The notes: generated from the sequence alone by a model not told the origin. Counted from the first letter of the stretch, positions 1 through 9,402 are shown. The stretch is 28,457 nt of DNA from Bordetella parapertussis (GCA_945888535.1 CAMDAN010000021.1:1-28457), one strand, 5' to 3'. A program made the numbers and translations.

Positions 1-46
1 TGTGATCAGCGAAGCCTTCGATTATGACACACTTTTATCGCGCTTT

Positions 47-67
47 AGAAAAAATATGATTTTTTCT
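47..67. other. AT-rich inverted repeat in the leading intergenic region
   Basis: AGAAAAAAT (47-55), a three-base loop ATG, then ATTTTTTCT (59-67) form a perfect 9-bp inverted repeat. It lies about 170 bases upstream of the first gene. It could be the end of a terminator for a gene outside the window or simply low-complexity sequence; the stem has only two G-C pairs, so it is weak. Nothing else convincing is seen in bases 1-235. Confidence 0.25.
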
Positions 68-235
68 TGTCATTTCTCTTAAGCACTCCCCTTAACGTTA
101 AACCTTAGCTTAATTTTCAGGGAAGCCTGCCAGTATAGGCCGGTTTTATCCCACCTCGCAACATTCTTTGAGAAAATTGTTTAGACCGTTGGCAAGCTTC
201 ACTGTTAACCTCAGGGATTAACCACAACAATCCCC

Positions 236-853
236 ATGACACCTGAAGAATGGATCGCCTTACTGGCGCTGGCTGGAGCTTCTAGCTTTACACCCGGGCC
301 CAACACGACTTTGTCCACTGCACTGGCTGCCAACCGCGGGTTGGCGCACGCAATGCCTTTTATTTTTGCGGTTCCTGTGGGGTGGGGTTTGCTTTTAGGA
401 ATTTGCGCCAGCGGGTTGGGTGGCCTCATCGTTGCGCTTCCCTTGGTGCGTTGGCTAATTCAAGGGCTTGGGTTTGCTTACTTGCTTTGGTTGGCGTTGC
501 AACTACTCAAAACCAGAAGCTTGCTAAGTACCGATGCCGCGCCTTTGCGCGTCGGATTTTTTCGCGGAGTCATGTTGCAATTTTTAAATATCAAAGCCTG
601 GATGCTAGCGTTGTCGGTCATCGCGGGGTGGCTTGCAGGCCATGCGGACCACTCGGAGCGCCTCACCTTAGTCCTGCCCGTAATGATGGCCTTTGGATTT
701 TTCAGTAACCTAACTTACGCAGTCATCGGCTCTCTTTTACGCGATTGGCTTAGCGGCCCCGATGGCAGCATGCTGAGGCTTCAGCGGTTTAACCAATTCA
801 TGGCGCTTGCGCTTGTCATGACTGCCATTTGGATGGCAAAGCTAAGCATATGA
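236..853 (+). CDS. LysE/RhtB-family amino acid exporter (first paralogue)
   Basis: This 205-residue integral membrane protein belongs to the LysE/RhtB translocator family, which exports amino acids or related small metabolites across the inner membrane. The family signature FTPGPN is at residues 18-23, followed by a run of hydrophobic segments, and the internal NIKAW motif (about residues 118-122) is the expected second landmark. Length matches the usual 200-210 residues. The ATG at 236 gives the normal family N-terminus; no good Shine-Dalgarno precedes it. The stop codon forms an ATGA overlap with the preferred start of the next exporter gene, which implies translational coupling. Substrate cannot be read from the sequence. 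Confidence 0.9.
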   Translation: MTPEEWIALLALAGASSFTPGPNTTLSTALAANRGLAHAMPFIFAVPVGWGLLLGICASGLGGLIVALPLVRWLIQGLGFAYLLWLALQLLKTRSLLSTDAAPLRVGFFRGVMLQFLNIKAWMLALSVIAGWLAGHADHSERLTLVLPVMMAFGFFSNLTYAVIGSLLRDWLSGPDGSMLRLQRFNQFMALALVMTAIWMAKLSI

Positions 854-1824
854 AGCTCAAATTAATGTCTCTCAAACTGTCTCAAGAAACACTCGGCTTA
901 TGGCTCGGCCTCCTTGGTGTTTTAATTTTCGCAGTGACGCTTCCCATGACACGCATGGCAATTGGTCCCGCAGATGCTCCACAACTGAGCCCTTGGTTTG
1001 TCACGTTTGGTCGCGCGGTACTTGCGGGCTTGCTCTCCATCGGTGTCCTTTTAGCGACCCGATCTCCTTGGCCTAATGCTTCTCAGCGCCGACCTTTGTT
1101 TTTCGCCATGATTGGTAATGCATTGGGCTTTCCGCTGCTCCTTGGCTTTGCGCTGCGTACCGTAACAGCAAGTCATGCGGCGGTCATCATCGCTTTGCTG
1201 CCATTGGCAACCGCCACCGTCGCTGCTTGGGTATTACACCAACGGGCTCGGCTGGGTTTCTGGATTTGCGCAGTGATTGGCGCACTGCTGGTTGCGACTT
1301 TTTCTTTGCTGAGAGCCAAACAAATGGGGCACGGTTTTAGTTTGGCTTTTGCAGATATTTTGCTGGTGGGGGCGGTGCTTGCTGCGGCCATGGGATACAT
1401 CTTTGGCGCACAAGTGACACCTGCTTTAGGGGCTGAGCGGGTCATTTGCTGGATATGTGTCATGGCATTACCCATCACGCTGCCTGGCGCGTGGATGACG
1501 TGGCCTGAGCAGGCGGTCGCAACAAGCGCTTGGTGGGGTCTGCTTTACGTTGGGGTGTTTTCGATGTGGGCCGGGTTTTTTGCTTGGTATCGGGGATTGG
1601 TACTCGGGGGCGCACTCAAGGTCAGCCAAATTCAACTTTTGCAACCCTTTATTTCCATCATGGCTGCGGCGCTGATACTGGGTGAAACCATCGATCAAGT
1701 GACACTCGGATTTGCGTTGGGCGTGGTGGCAACCGTTTTTATTGGAAAACGATTTTCATCTCCACCACAGGTCGCCGCCCAAGGTACCCGAGATAACCAA
1801 GACAAATCAAAACATGAGCTTTGA
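850..1824 (+). CDS. EamA/DMT-superfamily transporter
   Basis: This is a 324-residue protein of about ten hydrophobic segments with the two-repeat architecture of EamA (DUF6) drug/metabolite transporters. It probably exports a small metabolite across the inner membrane. The segment QIQLLQPFISIMAAALILGE in the C-terminal half is typical of the second EamA repeat. The frame is open from an ATG at 829, but ATG 850 is preferred because it gives a 4-base ATGA overlap with the upstream LysE-type gene. The 3' end overlaps the next exporter gene by 11 bases, so all three are probably one operon. Substrate is unknown. Confidence 0.88.
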   Translation: MKLKLMSLKLSQETLGLWLGLLGVLIFAVTLPMTRMAIGPADAPQLSPWFVTFGRAVLAGLLSIGVLLATRSPWPNASQRRPLFFAMIGNALGFPLLLGFALRTVTASHAAVIIALLPLATATVAAWVLHQRARLGFWICAVIGALLVATFSLLRAKQMGHGFSLAFADILLVGAVLAAAMGYIFGAQVTPALGAERVICWICVMALPITLPGAWMTWPEQAVATSAWWGLLYVGVFSMWAGFFAWYRGLVLGGALKVSQIQLLQPFISIMAAALILGETIDQVTLGFALGVVATVFIGKRFSSPPQVAAQGTRDNQDKSKHEL

Positions 1825-2413
1825 CTCCACTGTTGCCTTAGCGCTTTTTGCATTCGTCAGTTCGATTACGCCCGGCCCCAATAACCTGATGATTTTGGCC
1901 TCCGGTTTGAACTTCGGGTTTCTGCGCTCCATTCCCCATTGGCTCGGCATTACCGTGGGATTTGGCGTCATGCTTTTGTGCGTGGGCTCAGGGCTTCACT
2001 CCCTGTTTACGCAGTACCCGTGGGCCTACCAAATGGTGCGGGTTTTGGGTGCGAGCTATTTACTTTGGATGGCTTGGCAATTGGCCCACAGCAGTCCGCC
2101 TGATGCTGATACCTCCACTTCCAGCAAACCCATGGGATTTTTGGGAGCCGCTGCCTTTCAATGGGTTAACCCCAAAGCGTGGGTGATGGCGATTACTTCC
2201 GCGGCCACTTTTTTACCAACCCAAACGGAACCTAACCATATTTTGGTCTTGGCTTTGGTTTTCAGTCTGGTGAACTTACCGTGTATCGCGATTTGGGCTA
2301 GCTTTGGTAGCGGCTTACGCAAAGTTTTACAAAGCCCTAAAAAATTGCGTATTTTTAATGGGGTGATGGCTGCGGGCTTGGTCGCATCGCTTTACCCGAT
2401 GCTGAGCAACTAA
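1814..2413 (+). CDS. LysE/RhtB-family amino acid exporter (second paralogue)
   Basis: This 199-residue translocator of the LysE/RhtB family is a paralogue of the first gene in the window. Its signature ITPGPN is at residues 18-23, at exactly the same spacing from the N-terminus, and it has the matching NPKAW motif near the middle. The frame is open upstream to 1712, but those 34 residues are charged, unlike the family N-terminus, and lie inside the EamA gene; ATG 1814 gives MSFDSTVALALF and an 11-base overlap. It probably works in the inner membrane as a small-metabolite or amino acid exporter of unknown specificity. Confidence 0.9.
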   Translation: MSFDSTVALALFAFVSSITPGPNNLMILASGLNFGFLRSIPHWLGITVGFGVMLLCVGSGLHSLFTQYPWAYQMVRVLGASYLLWMAWQLAHSSPPDADTSTSSKPMGFLGAAAFQWVNPKAWVMAITSAATFLPTQTEPNHILVLALVFSLVNLPCIAIWASFGSGLRKVLQSPKKLRIFNGVMAAGLVASLYPMLSN

Positions 2414-2476
2414 AAAGTTTTCATACTGTCGCACTAAGGACATTGCGTACGTCCTGCTTGGGCTTAAATCGAACTC

Positions 2477-3145
2477 ATGGGAAATCTCTATTTGGTTCGG
2501 CACGGACAAGCATCCTTTGGTGCGGCCGACTACGACAATTTAAGCAGCTTGGGCGTACAACAAAGCGTTCGCTTAGGCGAGTACTTCGCCCAAAAAGGCA
2601 TTCAATTTGATGCCGTCCTTACCGGCAGTTTGCGCAGACATGCCCAAACATGGGCTGGAATCGCCAAAGGTGCGGCCCTTGAACACGACCCTTTGGTATG
2701 GCCTGGCCTCAATGAATACGACAGCGAGGCGGTGATACAAGCCATCCACCCGCAACCGCTGCAAAAACCAGATACCCCCGAGGTTTACCGCCACCACTTT
2801 CGGCTCTTGCGTGATGGCCTGCGGCAATGGATGAATGGTGTCGTCAGCCCCAAAGGGATGCCAACCTACACAGAATTTGTACATGGCGTCAGCAGTGCGC
2901 TTGACCATGTGCGCCAAACCTGCTCCGGTAATGTTTTGATGGTGAGCAGTGGGGGGCCTATTTCCACCGCAGTAGGTCATTTGTTAGGCACGACGCCTGA
3001 AACCACGATCGAGCTCAATCTGAGAATTCGCAACAGTTCCGTGACAGAGTTTGATTTCAATCCGAAGCGGCACACGCTTGTCACTTACAACACCTTGCCG
3101 CATTTGGATGATCCGCAGTACGCCTCGTGGATCACTTATGCATAA
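2477..3145 (+). CDS. Histidine phosphatase superfamily protein (GpmB-like) with altered second catalytic site
   Basis: This 222-residue cytoplasmic protein has the histidine phosphatase (phosphoglycerate-mutase-like) fold. The nucleophile motif RHG is at residues 8-10 and the phosphate-binding arginine region SLRRHAQTWAG at 51-61. The acidic segment LNEYDSE (78-84) should supply the proton donor. The second catalytic histidine normally seen as SHGG is replaced: the sequence reads VSSGGPIS at 156-163, with Ser158 in the His position. Activity may therefore be changed or lost. It is not a confirmed phosphoglycerate mutase and the substrate is unknown. It is convergent with the creatininase-family gene, nine bases away, and is the last plus-strand gene after the exporter operon. 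Confidence 0.85.
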   Translation: MGNLYLVRHGQASFGAADYDNLSSLGVQQSVRLGEYFAQKGIQFDAVLTGSLRRHAQTWAGIAKGAALEHDPLVWPGLNEYDSEAVIQAIHPQPLQKPDTPEVYRHHFRLLRDGLRQWMNGVVSPKGMPTYTEFVHGVSSALDHVRQTCSGNVLMVSSGGPISTAVGHLLGTTPETTIELNLRIRNSSVTEFDFNPKRHTLVTYNTLPHLDDPQYASWITYA

Positions 3146-3154
3146 GCCAAAACT

Positions 3155-3997
3155 CTAAACCACCACCGTATTGCGCGGCAGTTGATGAATTTGCGCTAAC
3201 AACATGGCTAGCGCACGCCCCGCGGCATCAATCACTTTTTCACCTTTCTCTTTTGTAGCAGCCGCCGCATTGCCTACCGCACCTGCGACGTTGTAATCTT
3301 GCATTTGCCACGCCAACTTGGCAGACTTGCCATTGCCCAAAATAGAAAACTGCTGAGCGCGGGTTTCTGATGCGGAAGCGAAGTTTTTGGCATGTTTCAT
3401 CTCCACATGCTGCGGGCTTAATGCGAGCATCATGGATGTTTCTATGTCACCTGCATGGATGCCAAAACGGTGTTCGTGCTCGCTAAAGAGGGCGTTGACA
3501 TCTTCACCTTGCGGCCCCACCAAAGGCAGGCCATACCAATTCACACTGAAGACCATCAAACCCAGGCGCGAACGCAGGTCCCTGGCAACGATATCCATAA
3601 AATTAGCTTGCCCACCGTGGGAATTAAAAAGCACCAGTTTTTTTATGCCACTGGCAGCCACACTGTCCCCCACATCGGTCCACAAACGCAGCACTGTTTC
3701 CGCTTTGAGCGTCAAGGTGCCAGGAAAACGGTCATGTTCCGGACTGAACCCCACCGCTTGGGTTGGCAAAAATAAAGCCGGGACGTCTGCACTCAAGTAA
3801 GCTAAAGCGGCGGCGATGACGCCATCCACGATGGCGCTGTCCACTTTCAATGGCAGATGCGGCCCGTGCTGCTCGGTTGCGGCCACTGGAAAAACGGCGA
3901 TGGTTTCTTGAATCGCGCCATTGGCTTGAAGCCCTTGGAAATAAGCGGTACTGCAATCAGCCCAAAAGCGCGGAGTCGGTGTTGCGGTGGTCGGCAT
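3155..3997 (-). CDS. Creatininase-family amidohydrolase
   Basis: This 280-residue protein is of the creatininase family, metal-dependent amide hydrolases that include creatininase and the mycofactocin protein MftE. Expected metal ligands and signature are present: EQHGPHLPL with E42, H44 and H47, then D53. It also has SPEHDRFPGTLTL, FNSHGGQANF and HAGDIETS. The frame is open from a TTG at 4009, but ATG 3997 is preferred because GAAAG lies five bases before it. The upstream radical SAM gene ends only eight bases before this ATG (and would overlap with the TTG start), so the two are likely co-transcribed. Substrate is not evident; true creatininase is only one of several possibilities. Confidence 0.88.
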   Translation of the reverse strand: MPTTATPTPRFWADCSTAYFQGLQANGAIQETIAVFPVAATEQHGPHLPLKVDSAIVDGVIAAALAYLSADVPALFLPTQAVGFSPEHDRFPGTLTLKAETVLRLWTDVGDSVAASGIKKLVLFNSHGGQANFMDIVARDLRSRLGLMVFSVNWYGLPLVGPQGEDVNALFSEHEHRFGIHAGDIETSMMLALSPQHVEMKHAKNFASASETRAQQFSILGNGKSAKLAWQMQDYNVAGAVGNAAAATKEKGEKVIDAAGRALAMLLAQIHQLPRNTVVV

Positions 3998-4005
3998 AGT
4001 GACTT

Positions 4006-5586
4006 TCAAGAAAGGGGTTCTGAAACATGGCGTTGCTGGCGCTTGCTGTGGTTCGCCCCGATTTTGCCTAAAGGCGCGTCCTGGCGGTGCAAATACCCTT
4101 TCAAACAGTTTGGCATCGCGCGAGCCCCGCTTGCTAAGTAATCGGCCAACAAGGCTTCACGCACCAAGGAATCCTGCATGCCGCGCTCCTGCACCAAGAA
4201 GTCGAACAGGTGATCAACCAATACTTCGGGCGTCAATCCACTGGTCGCGCCACACTGTTGCCAAAGGTAAATAGCAAAGCAAGAAAATGCCGAAAAAGCG
4301 GAGGGCGCTTGCAAGAGGAGTTTTATGCCTCGCCCAAAGCGTCCTGAATTGGCCACCAAGTCCCAGTAGCGTGCAAGTCGCGTAAACGCCTGAACTTCCG
4401 CGTTTGTCAGCGCATCGGTATGCAACACCGCGTAAGGCGGCTCGGTATGAAAAACCATCTGGGGCCGCGCCTTGATTGCTAACGGCGTGCCGCGCAAACG
4501 TTTTAAAACGCCCAATTGAATTTCGTGCGGGCCCCAAGACCACAAGGTATCAAAACCTTTGGCAAAACTTTCCCAACTTTCACCTGGTAAACCAAAGATT
4601 AAATCGGCATGCAGATGGGCATGGGTTTTTTGGGTGAGCCATTGCACATTAGCTTGCGTTTTAGCGTTGTCTTGTTTGCGTGAAATCGCCAGTTGCACCT
4701 CAGGGTTAAGGCTTTGAATTCCCACTTCGAACTGCAAAACCCCTTCGGGGAACTGCGTAATGCACTCCTTTAAGCGCTCTGGCAATTGGTCTGGCACCAA
4801 TTCAAAATGAACAAATAGAGGCTCCAAAGGCTTTGACGCCAAGCGCTCCAAAAAGAACTCCAAAATCCTTACGGAGGCGTCTATTTTGAGATTGAACGTT
4901 CGATCCACAAATTTAAAGGTGCGAGCGCCTCGAAGATAAAGCGCGTCGAGTTCAGCTATGAAGGCCTCCAAGTCAAATGCCCAGGCGGTTTTATCTAAGG
5001 CACTTAAACAAAACTCACACTTAAACGGACATCCGCGGGAAGCCTCGACATACAAAACGCGCTGCGCCAAGTCGTTGTCGCTGTAATGGGCATACGGAAA
5101 AGCCAGTTCGTCGAGCGGCGGTTGAACGCCGGCGATAACCTTCATCAAAGGCTTGGGGCCATGCACCAAGGCCCGGCACAATTGAGGGAAGCTGACATCA
5201 CCCCAACCCGTAATCACAAAATCGGCTGTTGCCACCAAGGGTTGGTCTTCGAGTTCATGGCCCACCTCTGGGCCGCCCAAAACAATCTTCACATCGGGCC
5301 GTTGCGCTTTAAGGAGGGCGATCACTTGGCCCGTTTGCTGAACGTTCCAGATGTAGACCCCAAAGCCAATAATCTGAACGGCAGCGGATGGAACCGGGCT
5401 GCATTGGGCCAACAGCGCATCCACAATGTCTTCTGGCGAGCGCTGGATGGTGAATTCTTGCAACACGGTGTGTTGGTACAAATCTTCACCGCCATAGCGC
5501 TGCATGTTGGCCAGAAGATAGCGAAGGCCTAAAGAGGCATGAATGAATTTGGCATTGAGTGTGGCCAGAATAATCCGAGGGTGCAT
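4006..5586 (-). CDS. B12-binding-domain radical SAM protein (DUF4080-type)
   Basis: This 526-residue protein has an N-terminal cobalamin-binding Rossmann domain (about residues 1-145, with IVLGGPEVG near 101-109). A radical SAM core follows, carrying the iron-sulfur motif CPFKCEFC at 186-193 (CxxxCxxC). A C-terminal extension of about 150 residues resembles DUF4080. Such enzymes use SAM and a 4Fe-4S cluster, often with B12, for difficult methylations or rearrangements; the substrate of this group is not known to me. ATG 5586 (MHPRIILATLNAKFIHASLG) matches the family N-terminus; the frame extends to a TTG at 5631 without family-like residues. It is directly followed by the creatininase-family gene. 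Confidence 0.87.
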   Translation of the reverse strand: MHPRIILATLNAKFIHASLGLRYLLANMQRYGGEDLYQHTVLQEFTIQRSPEDIVDALLAQCSPVPSAAVQIIGFGVYIWNVQQTGQVIALLKAQRPDVKIVLGGPEVGHELEDQPLVATADFVITGWGDVSFPQLCRALVHGPKPLMKVIAGVQPPLDELAFPYAHYSDNDLAQRVLYVEASRGCPFKCEFCLSALDKTAWAFDLEAFIAELDALYLRGARTFKFVDRTFNLKIDASVRILEFFLERLASKPLEPLFVHFELVPDQLPERLKECITQFPEGVLQFEVGIQSLNPEVQLAISRKQDNAKTQANVQWLTQKTHAHLHADLIFGLPGESWESFAKGFDTLWSWGPHEIQLGVLKRLRGTPLAIKARPQMVFHTEPPYAVLHTDALTNAEVQAFTRLARYWDLVANSGRFGRGIKLLLQAPSAFSAFSCFAIYLWQQCGATSGLTPEVLVDHLFDFLVQERGMQDSLVREALLADYLASGARAMPNCLKGYLHRQDAPLGKIGANHSKRQQRHVSEPLS

Positions 5587-5654
5587 GGCCGTATTATCAA
5601 AGCATGCGCCCTTAAGAAACCGCGCTGCCACAATAAGCCATTTAAAAGCCTCTT

Positions 5655-7889
5655 ATGCATCCGCCTTTGTTTTTTAATCGCGTGAACTTCATCGCACTAG
5701 CGGCGGGGCTGGGGCTTTTGTTTTCGCAGCCAGCTACAGCCACACAAAGCAAGATTATTTTGCAAACCAACGCCCAGCCCAGCGCGGTGGTTGCAACCGA
5801 ACAAGTTCGCGCAGAGTTGGTCGCTTATGCGCCCCAAGGGATTGGAAAAGACAAACCTTTGACTTTAGGGCTGGTGTTGCAACACCAACCCCATTGGCAC
5901 ACTTACTGGAAGAATCCTGGTGACTCCGGTTTAGTCACTGAATTGAATTGGTCGCTGCCCAACGGAATGGTTGCAGGGGAGCCGCAGTGGCCCACCCCAA
6001 CACGCATTCGCATTGGCCGCCTGGCGAATTTTGGATATGAAAATACGGTGCTGCTTCCTGTTCCAGTCAACGTAGCATCTGGGTTTGCAGTAAGCGCAGG
6101 TGCAAGCGATGTCACCATTCGCCTGAAGGCCTCTTGGTTGGTCTGCCGACAAGAGTGTATTCCCCAAGAAGGCGAATTTGCGCTCAATCTTTCGACTCAA
6201 AACCCCATAAATACACACTCGGGTCTATTTAAAGCCACGCTTGAAAAGCTGGCTGTTCCTTTAAAAGGTAAAGCGCTCGCGCGTCTTGATGGAAACGCTT
6301 TGGTTCTTCAAATCGATGGTTTGCCAGCGGCATGGAATGGGAAAGCCTTGAATGCGTACCCTGAAGATGCCGCCGTATTTGAAACTGTGGCTACGCCAAG
6401 CAGCGCCGATACGATCTCGTCCCGTCTTGCAGCGGGAACCCAAACCTGGGCCAATGGAACTTGGTCAGCGCTGTTGCCTTTGTCTCCCCAGCGCGTTGCG
6501 TCACCAACGCATTTGCTTTTTGTCTTGAACGCTGGCTCGCAAAGTATTCGCACCGACATCCAAGTCAATGGCGAATGGCCAGTGGCTGCAGTTCCTGCAA
6601 CGGTCAGCCCGGCTTTGCAAGCCGCGCTTTTAGCCAACACTGCGGCGGCAAACCCCGTCGCATCATCAAGTGGCTCCGCTTGGCTTTGGGCTCTTGGCGC
6701 TGCCTTCATTGGCGGGTTGATTCTGAATTTAATGCCTTGCGTTTTCCCGATCTTGGCGATCAAAGTTTTAGGTTTTTCTAGGCAACACCACCAAAAATCT
6801 GGTTCGCCGTATGGTTTGGGCATGGCCTACGGCACAGGCGTGGTGCTGTCGATGGCTGCGCTGGGCGGCTTGATGTTGGCTCTGCGTGCCGGTGGCGAGC
6901 AATTGGGCTGGGGCTTTCAACTGCAGTCTCCTGCCTTTGTCACCGGTTTGGCGGTTCTTTTTACGTTGATCGCATTGAATCTTTTGGGGCTCTTGGAGGT
7001 CGGCAATCTGCTTCCGAGTTCCGCAGCCGGCCTGCAACTTCGCCACCCCGCAGCCGATGCCTTTTTTTCAGGCGTCTTGGCCGTGGTTGTGGCCTCGCCA
7101 TGTACCGCTCCCTTTATGGGCGCTTCTTTGGGATTGGCGATGTCCTTACCTACCTGGCAAGCCATGGGGATTTTCATCGCGTTGGGGGTCGGCTTGGCCT
7201 TGCCCTTTGCGGTGCTAAGCAGCGTCCCGAGTCTTCTCAATCGCCTACCAAAACCGGGGGCTTGGATGGACCAACTGCGCCACTTTATGGCTTTTCCTAT
7301 GGCAGCCACTGTATTGTGGCTAGTCTGGGTTTTGGGTCATTTGAATGGGGTCGATGCCGGCGCTTCTCTGGTTGCGCTTTTGCTATGTTTAACCTTGATG
7401 TGTTGGTCGCTTGGTTTAAGCGAAAAAAGCCGATGGGTGTTTGCGGGTATTGCGGTGCTTTTGAGTACGCTAGCGCTTCGCACTTTCGGACCGGTGGTCT
7501 TGCAATCCTCTGAATCCAAGCTTGACTCCTCTGCAACTGCGCCTTCCGTTTCTACTTGGAAGCCTTGGAGTGTCAAAGAAGTAGATCATGCCTTAGCCTC
7601 GGGCCGCCCGGTTTTCGTGGACTTCACGGCCGCTTGGTGTATTACCTGCCAATTCAATAAACAAACCACCCTCTCCAACGCGGCCGTTTTGTCTGCCTTT
7701 TCTGCAAAGGGCGTGATTTTACTCCGAGCGGATTGGACCCGACGCGACCCGGCTATCACCAAAGCGTTGACGGAATTAGGGCGCAGCGGCGTTCCTGTGT
7801 ATGCGCTTTACGCCCCCAAACAACCAGTCAAGGTGTTGTCGGAAATACTCAGCGAAGAAGACCTTCTGGCAGCCGTTTCCCGTTTGTAA
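5655..7889 (+). CDS. dsbD: DsbD/ScsB-type thiol:disulfide reductase
   Basis: This 744-residue inner-membrane protein passes electrons from cytoplasmic thioredoxin to periplasmic partners, as in cytochrome c maturation or disulfide isomerisation. A signal peptide (about 1-29, ending ATA) is followed by a periplasmic N-terminal domain with a CRQEC pair at C164/C168. The membrane domain carries the paired cysteines expected of the family: MPCVFP (about residue 360) and [11 protein letters not shown]-terminal thioredoxin-like domain carries WCITC (C662 and C665). The N-terminal domain with the CxxxC pair looks more like ScsB than like classic E. coli DsbD, so the symbol is a family-level label. 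hemE follows 34 bases downstream in the same direction, a plausible link through heme protein assembly. Confidence 0.87.
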   Translation: MHPPLFFNRVNFIALAAGLGLLFSQPATATQSKIILQTNAQPSAVVATEQVRAELVAYAPQGIGKDKPLTLGLVLQHQPHWHTYWKNPGDSGLVTELNWSLPNGMVAGEPQWPTPTRIRIGRLANFGYENTVLLPVPVNVASGFAVSAGASDVTIRLKASWLVCRQECIPQEGEFALNLSTQNPINTHSGLFKATLEKLAVPLKGKALARLDGNALVLQIDGLPAAWNGKALNAYPEDAAVFETVATPSSADTISSRLAAGTQTWANGTWSALLPLSPQRVASPTHLLFVLNAGSQSIRTDIQVNGEWPVAAVPATVSPALQAALLANTAAANPVASSSGSAWLWALGAAFIGGLILNLMPCVFPILAIKVLGFSRQHHQKSGSPYGLGMAYGTGVVLSMAALGGLMLALRAGGEQLGWGFQLQSPAFVTGLAVLFTLIALNLLGLLEVGNLLPSSAAGLQLRHPAADAFFSGVLAVVVASPCTAPFMGASLGLAMSLPTWQAMGIFIALGVGLALPFAVLSSVPSLLNRLPKPGAWMDQLRHFMAFPMAATVLWLVWVLGHLNGVDAGASLVALLLCLTLMCWSLGLSEKSRWVFAGIAVLLSTLALRTFGPVVLQSSESKLDSSATAPSVSTWKPWSVKEVDHALASGRPVFVDFTAAWCITCQFNKQTTLSNAAVLSAFSAKGVILLRADWTRRDPAITKALTELGRSGVPVYALYAPKQPVKVLSEILSEEDLLAAVSRL

Positions 7890-7923
7890 GTCCTTCGGGC
7901 TTGCATGCTGCGACAATCTTGGC

Positions 7924-9099
7924 ATGACTTCAACACTGCCCGCCACACCTCTTGCGCCCAGCGAATCCGCATTGGATGCTACGTTTTCTCCTTTGCACAA
8001 CGCAACTTTTTTGCAGGCGTGTTTACGCCATGCAACGCCCTACACCCCTTTGTGGCTGATGCGCCAAGCCGGCCGATACCTTCCTGAGTACCGCGCTTCT
8101 CGCGCCAAGGCTGGCAGCTTCATGGGTCTTGCCACCAACCCCGATTACGCCACCGAGGTGACGCTGCAGCCCCTCGAACGTTTCCCCTTGGATGCCGCGA
8201 TCTTGTTTAGCGATATTTTGACGGTGCCAGACGCCATGGGCCTGGGCCTGAGCTTCGCCCAAGGGGAAGGCCCTCGCTTAGCCAACCCCGTGCGCGATGA
8301 GGCGGCCGTGGCCCAGCTTAAAGTTCCCGATATGGAAAAATTGCGATATGTGTTTGACGCAGTAAGCAGCATTCGCAAAGCCCTCACCCAAGCCGATGGC
8401 AAAGGCCGCGTGCCATTGATTGGCTTCTCAGGCAGCCCGTGGACACTGGCTTGCTACATGGTTGAAGGTGCAGGGTCGGACGATTACCGCTTGGTCAAGA
8501 CCATGTTGTACGCCCGTCCCGACCTGATGCACCGCATTCTGGCTGTCAATGCCGATTCGGTTGCGGCCTACTTGAATGCGCAAATCGATGCCGGCGCACA
8601 AGCGGTTATGGTGTTTGACAGTTGGGGCGGCGTGTTGGCCGATGGCGCATTTCAATCTTTCAGCTTGGCCTATACGGCGCGGGTTTTGGCACAACTCAAA
8701 CGCCATGGCCCCCAAGGCCAAGTGATTCCCCGGATTGTGTTCACCAAGGGCGGCGGATTGTGGTTAAAAGACATGGAAACCCTTGACTGCGATGTTTTGG
8801 GCCTGGACTGGACGGTCAATCTCAGCACAGCACGCGCTGCAGTCGGTGGCGAAACCAATGGCCCTGGCAAAGCACTCCAAGGCAATATTGACCCCAACGT
8901 TCTTTTTGCCCCGCCCGTCCACATTGCGACCGAAGTGGCCCGTGTGCTTGACAGCTTTGGCGCCCCGCACCAAGGGCCAGGAACCGGCCCTACCCACATT
9001 TTCAACCTAGGCCACGGAATTAACCAACACACGCCGCCTGAACATGTTTCCGCCTTAGTGGAGGCCGTTCATTGGCATTCGCGTCAAATGCGGCTCTAA
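7924..9099 (+). CDS. hemE: Uroporphyrinogen decarboxylase
   Basis: HemE decarboxylates the four acetate side chains of uroporphyrinogen III to give coproporphyrinogen III, a cytoplasmic step of heme synthesis. The signature [15 protein letters not shown] lies at residues 43-57 and the second signature GFSGSPWTL follows near residue 167. The protein is 391 residues with ATG 7924, about 30 longer than usual (about 355-365), because of a Ser/Pro/Ala-rich N-terminal extension of some 24 residues. The frame is open back to 7801, but that would put 89 bases inside the preceding reductase gene. No strong Shine-Dalgarno is visible. It is followed by the AT-rich DnaA-box interval. Confidence 0.95.
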   Translation: MTSTLPATPLAPSESALDATFSPLHNATFLQACLRHATPYTPLWLMRQAGRYLPEYRASRAKAGSFMGLATNPDYATEVTLQPLERFPLDAAILFSDILTVPDAMGLGLSFAQGEGPRLANPVRDEAAVAQLKVPDMEKLRYVFDAVSSIRKALTQADGKGRVPLIGFSGSPWTLACYMVEGAGSDDYRLVKTMLYARPDLMHRILAVNADSVAAYLNAQIDAGAQAVMVFDSWGGVLADGAFQSFSLAYTARVLAQLKRHGPQGQVIPRIVFTKGGGLWLKDMETLDCDVLGLDWTVNLSTARAAVGGETNGPGKALQGNIDPNVLFAPPVHIATEVARVLDSFGAPHQGPGTGPTHIFNLGHGINQHTPPEHVSALVEAVHWHSRQMRL

Positions 9100-9174
9100 A
9101 TTGGTGAAAACGTTAAAAACACGCTCTTTAAACCCCCAGCAGATTTGTTGCACTGCAACCGCATTTTTTTGCAC

Positions 9175-9184
9175 TTGTGCACAA
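9175..9184. promoter_or_regulatory. Palindromic degenerate DnaA-like box
   Basis: TTGTGCACAA is a perfect 10-bp palindrome. Read on either strand, TTGTGCACA differs from the DnaA-box consensus TTATNCACA at one position. It marks the left edge of the AT-rich interval. It may instead be an unrelated regulator site. Confidence 0.35.
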
Positions 9185-9261
9185 AAAAATACGCATCCCC
9201 TTACCAACGGGTGAAATCTTCGAAAAAAGCATGTTGCAAACCTTCTTCGAAGCTAAGTACT

Positions 9262-9275
9262 TGATTTATATAGAT
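9262..9275 (+). repeat. Direct repeat, AT-rich 14-mer, copy 1
   Basis: TGATTTATATAGAT at 9262-9275 recurs exactly at 9680-9693. Both copies lie in the most AT-rich parts of the hemE-priA interval. AT-rich repeats of this size are typical of duplex-unwinding regions in replication origins, though chance recurrence in AT-rich DNA cannot be excluded. Confidence 0.6.
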
Positions 9276-9355
9276 GTAATGTTTTGTACATTTTCTGGGC
9301 AACCTATCGAAAGCCCTTATTTTCCGTGCTTTTTAAGCCGTCGACTTGAGATATT

Positions 9356-9371
9356 AACAAAGTTATCCACA
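9356..9371 (+). promoter_or_regulatory. DnaA box 1 within a 16-bp direct repeat
   Basis: The exact DnaA box TTATCCACA lies at 9363-9371. It is the end of a 16-base sequence, AACAAAGTTATCCACA, repeated identically at 9774-9789. Conservation of seven bases beyond the box suggests the flanks also matter for binding. Confidence 0.7.
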
Positions 9372-9402
9372 GAAAACCTTGAAAACCACTTAAACCCATA
9401 CA

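Noticed and set aside
211..429. Minus-strand open frame overlapping the first exporter gene
   Set aside because: It is a shadow of the LysE-type gene, with no domain and no start signal.
9147..9159. GTTGCA-C-TGCAAC followed by a T run after hemE, as a terminator
   Set aside because: A one-base loop cannot form this hairpin as drawn and the remaining stem would be very short.
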